NCBI GenBank assembly: GCA_039024895.1
Contig: JBCCPJ010000007.1
Span: 1 to 64,000 of the forward strand
Direction: 5' to 3'
DNA: 64,000 nucleotides
Origin: JAJDOD01 sp039024895
GTDB lineage: Bacteria; Pseudomonadota; Alphaproteobacteria; Rhodobacterales; Rhodobacteraceae
Shown: piece by piece, positions 25,040 through 35,215 of the stretch
How positions within the stretch are numbered: the stretch's first letter is position 1
Layout: each line of letters starts with the position of its first letter
Translations under genes and position numbers: made by a program
The notes under the pieces: generated by a model
What the model saw: only the letters and a program-made list of their open reading frames with translations
The model's database searches: none
Told to the model about the DNA's origin: nothing

Positions 25040-26470
25040 CTATTCTGCCGCGATAGCTGCTGTTGCGAACCGCTCCAAAACGGCTTCCGCCGCCTCTCGC
25101 CCGTCGCGGATTGCCCAGACCACAAGGGATGCCCCTCGCACGATATCGCCAACGGCGTAGACACCCTCTAGGCTCGTTTCATGGGTTCGGAAATCAGCCT
25201 TGATCGTGCCCCAGCGCGTCACTTCGAGCGCGTCAACACCCCAAAGTGTCGGCAGGTCCTCCGGTTCAAAACCCAGCGCTTTGATCACCAAATCCGCCTC
25301 TTCGATATAATCTGATCCATCGATGATCTGCGGCACTTGCCGACCGGTTGCATCGGGTGCACCCAACCGCATTTTTTGCGTCATCACGCCGGTAACCGCA
25401 TCGCCGACAAATCCTTGTGGCGCGGAAAGCCAAGCGAATTCAACACCTTCCTCTTCAGCGTTTGCCACCTCACGCTGCGAACCCGGCATATTTGCCCGGT
25501 CACGGCGATACAGACACTTTACTGACTTCGCGCCTTGTCGAATTGCCGTGCGGACGCAATCCATGGCGGTATCTCCACCGCCGATGACAACAATGCGCTT
25601 GCCATCTGCATTCAGTTCGCCGCTATCGAATTCGGGCACGTCATCGCCAAAGCTCTTTCGGTTCGAGGCGGTCAGATAGTCAATCGCCCGGACAATACCG
25701 TCCGCACCGCTGCCGGGGGCTTGCAGATCGCGGCTCTTGTAAACACCCGTCGCGATGATGACGGCATCGTGCTGGGCGCGAATTTCGTCGAAAGAGATGT
25801 CCTCCCCGACATTGCAGTTTAGCTTGAACGTCACGCCGCCTTCCTCAAGCTGCGTGTTGCGCCGAACGACCACGTCTTTCTCCAGCTTGAAGCCAGGAAT
25901 GCCGTAGGTCATCAGGCCGCCTGCCCGGTCATAGCGATCGTACACGGTTACTTGCACGCCAGCGCGGCGCAGCATATCGGCTGCCGCGAGCCCGCCTGGC
26001 CCAGCGCCAATGATTCCAACATGTTCCGGGCGTTCGACAGAGGGGTTGATAGGTTTGACCCAGCCCTCGTCCCAGGCCGTATCGGTGATGAACTTCTCAA
26101 CCGAACCAATGGTCACGGTGCCATGGCCGGATTGCTCAATAACACAGTTTCCCTCACATAAACGGTCCTGCGGGCAAATGCGGCCGCATATCTCTGGGAA
26201 TGTGTTTGTCGCTTGGCTGGTCTCATAGGCCTCTTGCAGGCGCCCTTCGGCGGTCAATTTCAGCCAATCCGGGATGTTGTTGTGCAATGGACAATGGGAT
26301 TGGCAGTAGGGCACACCGCATTGACTACAGCGCGCGGCCTGTTCCTCCGCCTTCACCTTCGCGTACTCGGCATAAATCTCGCGGAAATCCTCTTTGCGCA
26401 CGCTTGCGTCGCGCTTCTTGGGCATGTCTCGCCCAACGGTCACGAATTTCAGCATAGGATTATCTGCCAT
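25040..26470 (-). CDS. gltD: Glutamate synthase (NADPH) small subunit
   Basis: This subunit passes electrons from NADPH to GltB. The N-terminal cysteine clusters for two 4Fe-4S centres are CSQCGVPYCQSHCP and CGRICPQDRLCEGNC. The FAD motif is VGIIGAGPGGLAAADMLRRA and the NADPH motif is IVVIGGGDTAMDCVRTAIRQ. I start at ATG 26470 (MADNPMLKF, 476 residues), preceded by GGAGG; an in-frame start four codons upstream is possible. It is the promoter-proximal gene of gltD-ORF-gltB and divergent from uppP across an AT-rich region of about 200 bases. Confidence 0.96.
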   Translation of the reverse strand: MADNPMLKFVTVGRDMPKKRDASVRKEDFREIYAEYAKVKAEEQAARCSQCGVPYCQSHCPLHNNIPDWLKLTAEGRLQEAYETSQATNTFPEICGRICPQDRLCEGNCVIEQSGHGTVTIGSVEKFITDTAWDEGWVKPINPSVERPEHVGIIGAGPGGLAAADMLRRAGVQVTVYDRYDRAGGLMTYGIPGFKLEKDVVVRRNTQLEEGGVTFKLNCNVGEDISFDEIRAQHDAVIIATGVYKSRDLQAPGSGADGIVRAIDYLTASNRKSFGDDVPEFDSGELNADGKRIVVIGGGDTAMDCVRTAIRQGAKSVKCLYRRDRANMPGSQREVANAEEEGVEFAWLSAPQGFVGDAVTGVMTQKMRLGAPDATGRQVPQIIDGSDYIEEADLVIKALGFEPEDLPTLWGVDALEVTRWGTIKADFRTHETSLEGVYAVGDIVRGASLVVWAIRDGREAAEAVLERFATAAIAAE

Positions 26471-26681
26471 CCATTCCTCCAAACTCCGAAACGCCTTTTT
26501 AACCGAATTGAAGCAAAATAAAAGTCATCCTTTATGACCTATAAGCAAATAATTTAGTGCAGGCGGCGACAACAAGGCGCATAACATCGTAATTTTAAGT
26601 CCGATCCGGATGTAAATTTCAGCTTCTCAAATAATCTCAATACGTTAGGTTAGCAAAGAATTCTGAATTACGCGCGGCGCC

Positions 26682-27479
26682 ATGCCAATACTCCATCTGA
26701 TCCTCGTAGCCATTGTTCAGGGCATCACGGAGTTCTTGCCCGTATCATCATCTGGACACTTGATCTTATTGCCGAATCTCACCGGGTTAGACGATCAGGG
26801 TCTCGTTATCGACGTGGCTGTACACGTGGGCACTCTAGGCGCCGTTATCGTGTACTTTTGGGCAGATGTGAAACGTGCCCTCAACGGTCTTTTCCATTTA
26901 GGTGATTTGCGCCACCCGGACACACGCCTTGCACTCGGCCTTGTCATTGCAACGGTGCCCGTCGTCATCGCTGGTCTGGTATTGAAGCTGAGCGGTTTTG
27001 ATGAAGCGCTTCGGAATATCGCAGTCGTCGGGTGGAGCACGCTCGTTTTTGGACTTGTCCTCCTCTGGGCGGACAAAACCGGTTCGAACGCGAAAACAGC
27101 TGCCGATTGGTCTTTGAAAGATGCCATGATGATGGGGCTTTGGCAGGTGTTGGCGCTTATACCGGGCACCTCACGGTCGGGGATAACGATCACTGGAGCA
27201 CGCCGATTGGGGTACGAACGCAGTGACGCCGCGCGCCTCGCCATGTTGATGTCGATCCCAACGATCCTGGCGTCCGGCACATTGATTGGGATCGAAGTTG
27301 CGGCAACGATGGATGTCGCAGCAGCTCGAGACAGCGCAATAGCAGCGGGTTTTGCTTTCGTGGCCGCCCTAGGCGCGCTTCACTTCATGATGAAATTACT
27401 GCGCAGTGTGAGCTTCACGCCCTACGTCATATACAGGATCGCGTTGGGCGTTGTCTTATTGATCGTCGCCTATAGCTAG
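26682..27479 (+). CDS. uppP: Undecaprenyl-diphosphate phosphatase UppP (BacA)
   Basis: This polytopic inner-membrane enzyme recycles the undecaprenyl carrier for peptidoglycan and other surface polymers. Both conserved regions are present: GITEFLPVSSSGHLIL (about residues 13-28) and the phosphate-binding loop PGTSRSGITITGARRLG (about 160-176). The 265-residue length is normal. The stop overlaps that of the convergent NDUFA9-like gene by four bases. Confidence 0.95.
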   Translation: MPILHLILVAIVQGITEFLPVSSSGHLILLPNLTGLDDQGLVIDVAVHVGTLGAVIVYFWADVKRALNGLFHLGDLRHPDTRLALGLVIATVPVVIAGLVLKLSGFDEALRNIAVVGWSTLVFGLVLLWADKTGSNAKTAADWSLKDAMMMGLWQVLALIPGTSRSGITITGARRLGYERSDAARLAMLMSIPTILASGTLIGIEVAATMDVAAARDSAIAAGFAFVAALGALHFMMKLLRSVSFTPYVIYRIALGVVLLIVAYS

Positions 27480-28453
27480 CGCAAATTGCGGGCGCTCTCC
27501 TTCAATTCCGCATACTGGCCCGAAGGCCGGAATTGCCACAGATATGACGGCACGACGGCTTCGACTGACATGGGCGTAATTCCAAGGTCTAGAAAGGACA
27601 TTACCCCGTCTGCAACGACGTTATCTTGTTTGAGTGAGCGAACCTGGTCCAACGTGATCGGCTGAGGTGCGAGACCACCCGTTAAAACAGAGACAACGCC
27701 AGTGGCACGCCCCATCAAGCTGCCCAACCAAAAAGGCAGCGAAACGATCAGACGACGACGACGGACCATCACGAGCATTTGCGCAATCAATTCGCGAAAC
27801 GTGTTCACATCAGGCCCGCCCAACTCATAGATACCCGGCGCTGCTTGCCCAAGTACTGCCTTTTCGGCGGCCTGTGCGACGTCATCGACATATACCGGTT
27901 GGAACTTCGTTCCGGCACCGACCAATGGTATAACAGGCGACATCCGGGCCATACCGGCAAATCTATTAAAGAACTGGTCCTCCGGCCCGAATACGACGGA
28001 AGGCCTAAGGATAACTGCTGTCGGAAAGGCGCTAAGAATGGCAGCTTCCCCACGCCCCTTGCTACGCGCATAGAGGCTATTGCCATCAACATCGGCACCA
28101 ATAGCCGAGATGTGGATCATACGCTCGACGCCCTCAGATGCTGCAAATTTGGCAATCCGAGCGGCGCCTTCATGCTGAACCGCACCAAAGTTGTTTTTGC
28201 CGCGCGCATCGAATGTCCCAACGCAGTTCACCACAGCGTCTGCCCCAGAAACCGCTTGCCGCACACTTTCATCGTTCCGAATATTTGCGAGGATGGGCTC
28301 TACTTGTCCAACGCGGCCGTAGGGCCGCACGAAATGCGCCTCGTTCGGGCGACGCACTGCGACACGCACACGCCATCCCTGACGCGCCATCCGTTGCGCG
28401 ATGTAGCGACCCACGAAACCTGAACCACCGAAGATTGTGACCAACTTTGGCAT
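27476..28453 (-). CDS. Complex I NDUFA9-like NAD(P)-binding protein (atypical SDR)
   Basis: This 325-residue SDR has the Rossmann motif VTIFGGSGFVGRYIAQRMAR at the N-terminus and no full YxxxK catalytic pair in the expected place, as in the NDUFA9-like/NAD-epimerase group. In alphaproteobacteria this family is linked to respiratory complex I assembly or quinone metabolism. VVNCVGTF and LRPSVVFGPEDQFFNRF are family-like. Two ATG codons are adjacent; I take the second for better spacing from GAGGTG. Function is inferred from family only. Confidence 0.82.
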   Translation of the reverse strand: MPKLVTIFGGSGFVGRYIAQRMARQGWRVRVAVRRPNEAHFVRPYGRVGQVEPILANIRNDESVRQAVSGADAVVNCVGTFDARGKNNFGAVQHEGAARIAKFAASEGVERMIHISAIGADVDGNSLYARSKGRGEAAILSAFPTAVILRPSVVFGPEDQFFNRFAGMARMSPVIPLVGAGTKFQPVYVDDVAQAAEKAVLGQAAPGIYELGGPDVNTFRELIAQMLVMVRRRRLIVSLPFWLGSLMGRATGVVSVLTGGLAPQPITLDQVRSLKQDNVVADGVMSFLDLGITPMSVEAVVPSYLWQFRPSGQYAELKESARNLR

Positions 28454-28533
28454 CATTCACACCTCGATTGCCTTTGCAGGAGGTGTATGGTTGGCGGGCC
28501 TAACCGGCAAGGCGCAAATCGCCGCGACCTGCA

Positions 28534-30741
28534 TCAGTCGATAATACTGTTCAGTAGAGAACTGGGACGCATAACGTCGCGGAGTTTACTGGGAGCCGTA
28601 TTGTAATAGCCACCCGTGTCGACAGGCGCGCCTCGATTAGCGTGAAGCTCCTTCACAATGTCATCCGCACTGCCTCCTAGCGCTTCTGCGATCGGCGCGA
28701 AGTGCGCTGCGAGGTCCGCGTCCTCGGTCTGCGCCGCCAATGCTTCAGCCCAATACAGAGCGAACCAGAAGTGGCTGTCGCGGTTATCGGGCTGACCAAG
28801 CTTTCGCCCCGGGCTTCTGTCATGGTCCAGGACGCCTTGGGTGGCCGCTTCAATTGCCTTCGCCATGACAGCGGCCTTTTTATTGCCAGAGGTTTCCGCC
28901 AAAAAGGCAAAGCTTTCTCCCAAAGCGCAGAACTCGCCGAGCGAATCCCAACGCAGGTGGTTTTCTTCCTGAAGCTGTTGGACATGCTTCGGAGCGGAAC
29001 CACCCGCACCGGTCTCGAACAGACCGCCGCCATTCATCAATTTGACAATGGACAACATCTTCGCTGATGTGCCGAGTTCGAGGATCGGGAAAAGATCGGT
29101 TAGGTAGTCACGAAGCACATTGCCAGTAATCGCGATACTATCCTTGCCTTCCCGGATGGTCTCCAGCGTCAGGCGCGTCGCCTCTCGCGGCGCCATAATC
29201 TGGAACTTATCACTGACACCGGCGGCGGCGAGCATGGGCTCGACCAGCGCGATCAGCTCAGCATCATGCGCACGCGCCGGATTAAGCCAGAAGATCGCCT
29301 GCGCCCCGGTCGCCGCTTGCCTTGAAATGGCAAGGCGAACCCAATCTTCAATGGGCGCCTTTTTGGCGGTGGCAGATCGCCAGATATCGCCCTTCTCAAC
29401 AGAATGTTGGTGAAGAACCTCACCAGACGCCAACACATAACGAATGGTCCCATCCCCGGGAATCTCGAAGGTGGTCGGATGAGAGCCATACTCCTCGGCT
29501 TTCTGCGCCATCAAGCCGATGTTTTGAACGGCGCCGCTCGTCGTGGGGTCCAAAGCGCCGGTTTCCTTAAAGTACTTGATCGTCTCATCGTAAACAGGTG
29601 CATAGGAATTGTCTGGGATCAGACAGTTACTGTCGGCTTCCTGCCCATCGGGGCCCCACCCTTTGCCACCCGCGCGGATAAGTGCAGGCATCGACGCATC
29701 GATGATCACGTCAGACGAAACGTGGAGGTTGGTGATGCGCTTGTCGGAGTTCACCATATACATCGGTGGCCGCGCAGCGTAGGCAGCCTCGATATCTGCT
29801 TTGATTTCCGCAGCTTGTTCTGCGGGAAGCGTGGCAATCTTTTCTTCCAGATCACCGATCCCAAGGTTTGCATCGACACCGATGCCCTCGAATGTCTGAG
29901 CGTGCTTCTCGAATACATCCTTCAGGAAAATCTCAACCGCGTGACCAAACAAGATGGGATCCGACACTTTCATCATCGTCGCCTTCAGGTGAAGCGAAAA
30001 TAACGTACCGTCGGCCTTTGTTGCGTCGATCTGTTCTTCCAGGAACGCCCTTAAGGCTTTCGCGGACATGAAGGTTGCGTCGACAACTGTGCCTTCTTCG
30101 AGCTGCAAGCCGTCTTTGAGGACAGTGACAGTACCATCTGCCCCTTCAAACTCGATCCTTGCAGAGCCAGCTTGCCCGGCACTGATCGTGGTGGATACCT
30201 CGTTTGAAAAGAAGTCATTGCCGTCCATCGACGAAACGCAAGTTTTACTGGATGCCTCCCAAACCCCCATCCGATGCGGGTTGGCCATCGCATAGTTTTT
30301 GACCGCCTTTGCTGCGCGGCGATCGGAATTTCCTTCGCGAAGGACAGGGTTCACAACGGAACCCTTGATGGCATCGTACTTGGTTCTAATGCTCTTTTCA
30401 GGCTCGGTTGACGGGTCTTCAGGGTAGTCCGGGACATCGTGGCCCTGGGACTGAAGCTCTGAAATCGCTGCTTTCAGTTGAGGCACGGAGGCAGAGATAT
30501 TTGGTAATTTGATGACGTTAGCATCCGGCGTTTTGACAAGCTCACCCAGCTCGGCCAAATCATCAGGGTGATCTGTAAAGGCCGCAAGTATGCGCCCGGC
30601 GAGCGAGATGTCCTTTGTGCCAACATGAACGCCCGCAGCTTTTGCGAAGGACTGAATGATCGGCAGAAGCGAAGCGGAAGCCAGCTCCGGCGCTTCGTCT
30701 ACCTTGGTATACAATATGTCGGGGCGACCGGTATCGCTCAT
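28534..30741 (-). CDS. icd: Monomeric NADP-dependent isocitrate dehydrogenase
   Basis: This 735-residue enzyme of the monomeric IDH type (about 80 kDa) converts isocitrate to 2-oxoglutarate in the TCA cycle. N-terminal DILYTKVDEAPELASASLLP, PVLREGNSDRRAAKAVKNYA and SSMDGNDFFSNEVSTT are hallmarks of this family, unlike the dimeric enzyme of E. coli. It stands alone between the NDUFA9-like gene and the divergent tct operon. Supply of 2-oxoglutarate links it functionally to the neighbouring GOGAT genes. Confidence 0.95.
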   Translation of the reverse strand: MSDTGRPDILYTKVDEAPELASASLLPIIQSFAKAAGVHVGTKDISLAGRILAAFTDHPDDLAELGELVKTPDANVIKLPNISASVPQLKAAISELQSQGHDVPDYPEDPSTEPEKSIRTKYDAIKGSVVNPVLREGNSDRRAAKAVKNYAMANPHRMGVWEASSKTCVSSMDGNDFFSNEVSTTISAGQAGSARIEFEGADGTVTVLKDGLQLEEGTVVDATFMSAKALRAFLEEQIDATKADGTLFSLHLKATMMKVSDPILFGHAVEIFLKDVFEKHAQTFEGIGVDANLGIGDLEEKIATLPAEQAAEIKADIEAAYAARPPMYMVNSDKRITNLHVSSDVIIDASMPALIRAGGKGWGPDGQEADSNCLIPDNSYAPVYDETIKYFKETGALDPTTSGAVQNIGLMAQKAEEYGSHPTTFEIPGDGTIRYVLASGEVLHQHSVEKGDIWRSATAKKAPIEDWVRLAISRQAATGAQAIFWLNPARAHDAELIALVEPMLAAAGVSDKFQIMAPREATRLTLETIREGKDSIAITGNVLRDYLTDLFPILELGTSAKMLSIVKLMNGGGLFETGAGGSAPKHVQQLQEENHLRWDSLGEFCALGESFAFLAETSGNKKAAVMAKAIEAATQGVLDHDRSPGRKLGQPDNRDSHFWFALYWAEALAAQTEDADLAAHFAPIAEALGGSADDIVKELHANRGAPVDTGGYYNTAPSKLRDVMRPSSLLNSIID

Positions 30742-30953
30742 GATTTTCAGTCCTCTGGCTTGCTATGAACTGCGCTGCGGCGGGCAACTGCGCGCTTTAC
30801 CCTTCGCATAGAACAAAGGGCATATGGGCGCAACCAACAGCGCAAAGATTGCACAGAGGAGCCGCAGCGAGCACTTGATTTCTTTTTCAATGCGCCGTTA
30901 GCTTCCTGCGAGCATCTGCAAAGACAGGTGATCTTAAATTTGGGAGGACTATA

Positions 30954-31916
30954 ATGACATCGAAGCTTCGCGCGCTCGTCCTGGGCGCGACTTTCTCTGT
31001 TGTCGGCAGCGCGACGCTGGCGGCCGAGTGTATCGCACCAGCTAACCCGGGTGGCGGCTGGGACTTTACCTGTCGCCAGATTGGCAAGATCCTTTACGAT
31101 ATTGGTCAGGTCGAGAATCCTGTTCAGGTCACAAACATGGCAGGCGGCGGCGGCGGTCTAGCCTTCAGCCACGTCGTCAACGAACGCGCCGATGATGCCG
31201 ACCTGATTGTGGCGGCGTCTCAAGCGACGGCAACACGGCTCGCACAGAACGCCTATGCTGGCATGACCGCCGACCAAGTCCGGTTCGTTGGCGCTATAGG
31301 TGCCGACCCCGGCGTGATCGTGGTCGCTGCGGACAGCCCGTTCCAGTCCTTGGGCGACATGGTCGATGCGATCAAGGCTGATCCCGGATCCGTTGCGTTC
31401 GCTGGCGGCTCGGCTGCTGGTGGATTTGACCACCTGAAAGTCCTGATGGTGCTGAAAGAAGCGGGCTACACCGACATTACAAACGTGAAATATATTGGCG
31501 TTGATGGCGGTGCCGACGCAATCACGCAAACCATCGGTGGCTTCACCCAAGGCATGACGGGTGACATGTCCGAAATCGTTGGCTTCCTTCAGTCGGGAGA
31601 AGTGCGTGCGCTGGCCGTTCTGACAGAAGAGCGTGTTCCGGGTTTCGAAGACATCCCAACAGCGAAAGAGCAGGGTCTTGACGTTGTCGCCGTAAATTGG
31701 CGCGGTCTTTACGTTCCAAAAGACATCTCAGATGAGAAGTTCGAGGAATGGGGCGCTAAACTCCAGGCTGTCGCAGATAGTGCCGAATGGCAGGAAGCCA
31801 TGGCTGCCAATGGTCTTGCGCCGTTCACCAAAGTCGGCGGCGACTTCCAGAGCTGGGTTGACGGTGTAATCGGTGACACCGTGGAACTGTCGAAAGAGAT
31901 CGGCGTTCTTCAGTGA
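30954..31916 (+). CDS. tctC: Tripartite tricarboxylate transporter periplasmic binding protein (TctC)
   Basis: This 320-residue solute-binding protein starts with a signal peptide (KLRALVLGATFSVVGSATLAAE). The family blocks PANPGGGWDFTCR, NMAGGGGGLAF, VAFAGGSAAGGFDH and DMSEIVGFLQSGEVRALAVL are present. GGAGG lies just before the ATG. It is the first gene of tctC-tctB-tctA-atuA-DUF4387. The substrate, a carboxylate, cannot be read from sequence. Confidence 0.92.
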   Translation: MTSKLRALVLGATFSVVGSATLAAECIAPANPGGGWDFTCRQIGKILYDIGQVENPVQVTNMAGGGGGLAFSHVVNERADDADLIVAASQATATRLAQNAYAGMTADQVRFVGAIGADPGVIVVAADSPFQSLGDMVDAIKADPGSVAFAGGSAAGGFDHLKVLMVLKEAGYTDITNVKYIGVDGGADAITQTIGGFTQGMTGDMSEIVGFLQSGEVRALAVLTEERVPGFEDIPTAKEQGLDVVAVNWRGLYVPKDISDEKFEEWGAKLQAVADSAEWQEAMAANGLAPFTKVGGDFQSWVDGVIGDTVELSKEIGVLQ

Positions 31917-32353
31917 TGAAAAGTGACCGTCTCTTCGGAGTGGTCATCATCCTTTGTGCGCTCGCCTATGCGGCGGGCGCACTTCAGATACAGACCAGCT
32001 TCATGTCCGATCCGGTTGGATCGAAGACCTTTCCTTTGATACTGGCGTCTGTCGCGGCAATTTGTGGGCTCGCAATGATTGCCCGCCCAGACGCGGACCC
32101 CGATTGGCCAGGGGCTAAAACACTGGCAAATCTTGCCGTCTCGGTCGCGGTGATGGTGGGGTATGCCTACTCGATCAAACCCCTCGGGTTCATGATCCCA
32201 ACCGCGTTTTGCGCGGCGATCCTCAGTTATCAAATCAGCCCAAGACCACTACCGGCGGCCATTACCGGCATCGGTCTGTCGATAGGTCTTTTCTTGATTT
32301 TCAAATACGCGCTCGGGTTGGGCTTGCAGCCAATTCCGAAGGGGTGGCTGTAA
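31913..32353 (+). CDS. tctB: Tripartite tricarboxylate transporter small membrane subunit (TctB)
   Basis: This small membrane subunit has 146 residues and four predicted helices, including LFGVVIILCALAYAAGAL and the C-terminal ITGIGLSIGLFLIFKYALG. GSKTFPLILA after the first helix is a TctB feature. It overlaps the tctC stop (ATGA) and ends one base before tctA. Confidence 0.88.
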   Translation: MMKSDRLFGVVIILCALAYAAGALQIQTSFMSDPVGSKTFPLILASVAAICGLAMIARPDADPDWPGAKTLANLAVSVAVMVGYAYSIKPLGFMIPTAFCAAILSYQISPRPLPAAITGIGLSIGLFLIFKYALGLGLQPIPKGWL

Positions 32354-32354
32354 C

Positions 32355-33863
32355 ATGGACCTCCTGACGAACCTGGCCCTTGGATTTAGCGTTGCCCTAT
32401 CACCGTTCACCCTGTTTCTCGCTGTTGTCGGTTGTTTTCTAGGCACGATTATCGGCGCTTTACCTGGTCTCGGCCCCTCCAATGGCGTCGCGATTCTTAT
32501 CCCCCTCGCTTTTTCACTTGGGCTCGATGCCACGTCATCGCTCGTTTTGATGACGTCCGTGTATTACGGCGCCATGTATGGCGGCCGCATCTCGTCGATC
32601 CTTCTGAACATCCCTGGTGACGAGCCTGCGCTTATGACAACGCTAGACGGCTACCCCATGGCAAAAGCCGGACGTGCCGGGGACGCGCTGGTTCTGTCTG
32701 GATTTGCGAGTTTCTTTGGTGCGCTCTTTGCAACGATTGGGTTGATGCTGCTGGCGCCAATCCTATCGCGGATCGCTTATCAGTTCGGCCCAGCCGAGTA
32801 TTTCGCCTTGTACTTGCTGGCATTCTCGACCCTTGGCGGTATCGCCTCAAGCAATCAAGCAAAAGCCGCTCTTGCGTCTTGCATCGGGCTCGGCATCGCG
32901 ATGGTAGGACTAGACAACCAAACCGGCATGCCACGCCTGACGGGGGGCAACTTGCATCTAATGGACGGCATAGATTTCCTTGTCGCCATTGTCGGTCTTT
33001 TTGCCGTTGCCGAGGTCTTTATCTTTATTGAAAGCCACGGGCGCGGTTCCTCCATTGGGGTGAAACTTGAAAAGGTAACACTCCCGGTCCGTGACCTTGT
33101 TCGAGGGATTGGCACGATGATCCGGTGTAGCGTGATCGGCTTCATCGCTGGCGTTCTTCCTGGCGCGGGCGCCTCCCTTGGGTCTTTCCTTGCCTATGTC
33201 GGCGAGAAGAAATGGCGAGGCGGCGAAAGCAGCGGTTTCGGGACCGGCGAGCCACAAGGCGTCATTGCGCCGGAAGCCGGCAACAATTCTGCCGCGGGCG
33301 GCGCGCTTGTTCCGATGCTCACGCTTGGCGTTCCCGGGTCGGGAACAACGGCCGTTCTCTTGGCACTTCTCATGACGCTGAATATCACACCCGGCCCCAC
33401 GCTTTTTACTGATCGACCCGAAGTCGTTTGGGGTCTGATCGCGTCGCTGCTGATCGCAAACTTCGTGCTCTTGGCAATGAACGTGCCAATGGTGAAGATA
33501 TTTGTGAAAATTCTGACCGTGCCGCCCTGGGTGTTGCTCCCCGGCGTGATGATGATCTCCTTTGTTGGCATTTTCTCCCTCACGGGCAGTTACTTCGATC
33601 TGCTGCTCATGATCGTTTTCGGCATCATTGGCTGGCTGTTTCGCAAACTATCCATCCCAACCGTCCCCATTATCTTGGGCATATTGCTCGGCAAACACAT
33701 GGAAGACGCATTACGCCGTGCGATGATCCTCTCGGACGGGGATTGGACATATCTCTTCTCGTCGGGCATCGCGATTGGCCTTTGGACGTTCGCTGTTGCC
33801 GGTTTTGTCGCACCATTCTTCTTGCGACATCTCATCAAGAAACCAAAAGCTGTGGCGGACTGA
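32355..33863 (+). CDS. tctA: Tripartite tricarboxylate transporter large membrane subunit (TctA)
   Basis: This 502-residue polytopic subunit forms the transport channel driven by an ion gradient. Conserved motifs are GTIIGALPGLGPSNGVAILI near the N-terminus, YYGAMYGGRISSILLNIPGD and, further on, AGNNSAAGGALVPMLTLGVP. The stop overlaps the next start by one base (TGATG). Confidence 0.95.
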   Translation: MDLLTNLALGFSVALSPFTLFLAVVGCFLGTIIGALPGLGPSNGVAILIPLAFSLGLDATSSLVLMTSVYYGAMYGGRISSILLNIPGDEPALMTTLDGYPMAKAGRAGDALVLSGFASFFGALFATIGLMLLAPILSRIAYQFGPAEYFALYLLAFSTLGGIASSNQAKAALASCIGLGIAMVGLDNQTGMPRLTGGNLHLMDGIDFLVAIVGLFAVAEVFIFIESHGRGSSIGVKLEKVTLPVRDLVRGIGTMIRCSVIGFIAGVLPGAGASLGSFLAYVGEKKWRGGESSGFGTGEPQGVIAPEAGNNSAAGGALVPMLTLGVPGSGTTAVLLALLMTLNITPGPTLFTDRPEVVWGLIASLLIANFVLLAMNVPMVKIFVKILTVPPWVLLPGVMMISFVGIFSLTGSYFDLLLMIVFGIIGWLFRKLSIPTVPIILGILLGKHMEDALRRAMILSDGDWTYLFSSGIAIGLWTFAVAGFVAPFFLRHLIKKPKAVAD

Positions 33864-35215
33864 TGACCCGCGTTTTGATTCCGTCCGGCGCACTCGGCCT
33901 CGACTACGACAAAGCCGCGTTGGCGCGCGGCATCGCCATGAAGCCTGACCTTATCGCGATTGATGGCGGATCAACCGATAGCGGGCCATCTTATCTGGGG
34001 CGGGGCGTTTCGAAGTATGCCCGGTCTTCGACCAAGATTGAGTGGAAAGGTCTGATCGAAGCCGCGCGCGAAGCCGAATGTCCTCTGGTGATCGGAACAG
34101 CGGGCACATGCGGGACGGATAGTACCGTCGACTGGTTGTTGGAAATCACACGTGAATGCCTGGGCGAGCTTGGTTATTCCGCCCGCATCGCAACGCTGAA
34201 ATGCGAGCAAACGACCGAAGGCATAAGCGAAGCGTTCAGGGCAGGTCGGATCGCCGCACTCCCCGCCGCACCGAACATTGAAGACAAGGACATTGCCGCC
34301 TGTACGCACATCGTCGCCTTGGCGGGGGCAGAGCAAATTTCGGAAGCGCTCGACACCGGCGCCAACATTGTCATTGCTGGCCGGACGACCGATACGGCAA
34401 TCATTGCAGCCCTTCCAATCTCTGCCGGAGCGCATTCGGGCGCTGCCTGGCACGGGGCCAAGATTGGCGAATGTGGCGCTCTTTGCGCCACTAACCCGCA
34501 GTCAGGCGTGTTGATGGTCGAATTCGACACAGAAGGTTTCACCGTCCATCCGCTTGCCGAAGGCGCGCGGGCCACCCCGCATACCGTCCTTGCCCACATG
34601 CTCTATGAGAATTCTGATCCATTCATTCTCTACGAACCGGGCGGCCACCTTGATGTGACGCACGCCACGTATAAGGCATTGGATGACTGTCGCGTTCGTG
34701 TCGAAGGGTCGGACTGGCACATATCCGACGCTTACACAGTCAAACTAGAAGGGGCGCGCGTGGCGGGGTATCAGACGATCCTCATGGCGACTGTCCGCAA
34801 CCGGCACTACGTGGCGCAATCTCAAGCGTGGATCGACGACATCCTGAAGAAACATGCCGCAAAAGTGGCGAACCGCATGGAGATTTCGGCGGACGACTAC
34901 GATGTTCAACTCCGCCTCGTCGGCGTCGACGCCACGCTCGGACCTCTCGAACAGCAGACAAAAGCGCCAAATGAGGTGGGCGTCCTTTGCGTGATAACCG
35001 CAGATGAACAAGAGAAAGCGAATGAGATCGGAAAGTTGATGAATCCGTATCTGCTGCATCATCCGCTGACCCGCGATGAGGAACAACCGACCTTTTCGTT
35101 TCCCTTCTCGCCCGCGGAAATTGATCGCGGCGCCGCTTATGAGTTTTGCCTTAACCATACCTTGCGCCTCGATCACCCAATGGATGCCTTCAGGCTTGCC
35201 GTAATCGATGCCTGA
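33863..35215 (+). CDS. AtuA/DUF1446 acyclic-terpene-utilisation-like protein
   Basis: This 450-residue cytoplasmic protein is of the AtuA (DUF1446) family, named from the citronellol/acyclic terpene pathway; a biochemical activity is not firmly assigned. Motifs include AIDGGSTDSGPSYLGRG at about residue 32, GTAGTCGTDSTVDW and ANIVIAGRTTDTA. The frame is open further upstream, but the ATG at 33863 overlapping the tctA stop is the natural start. It is co-transcribed with tctCBA and a DUF4387 gene. Confidence 0.85.
   Translation: MTRVLIPSGALGLDYDKAALARGIAMKPDLIAIDGGSTDSGPSYLGRGVSKYARSSTKIEWKGLIEAAREAECPLVIGTAGTCGTDSTVDWLLEITRECLGELGYSARIATLKCEQTTEGISEAFRAGRIAALPAAPNIEDKDIAACTHIVALAGAEQISEALDTGANIVIAGRTTDTAIIAALPISAGAHSGAAWHGAKIGECGALCATNPQSGVLMVEFDTEGFTVHPLAEGARATPHTVLAHMLYENSDPFILYEPGGHLDVTHATYKALDDCRVRVEGSDWHISDAYTVKLEGARVAGYQTILMATVRNRHYVAQSQAWIDDILKKHAAKVANRMEISADDYDVQLRLVGVDATLGPLEQQTKAPNEVGVLCVITADEQEKANEIGKLMNPYLLHHPLTRDEEQPTFSFPFSPAEIDRGAAYEFCLNHTLRLDHPMDAFRLAVIDA

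Noticed and set aside
33428..33862. Upstream extension of the AtuA-like frame by 145 codons inside tctA
   Set aside because: It overlaps tctA out of frame, and the ATG at 33863 overlapping the tctA stop is a better start.
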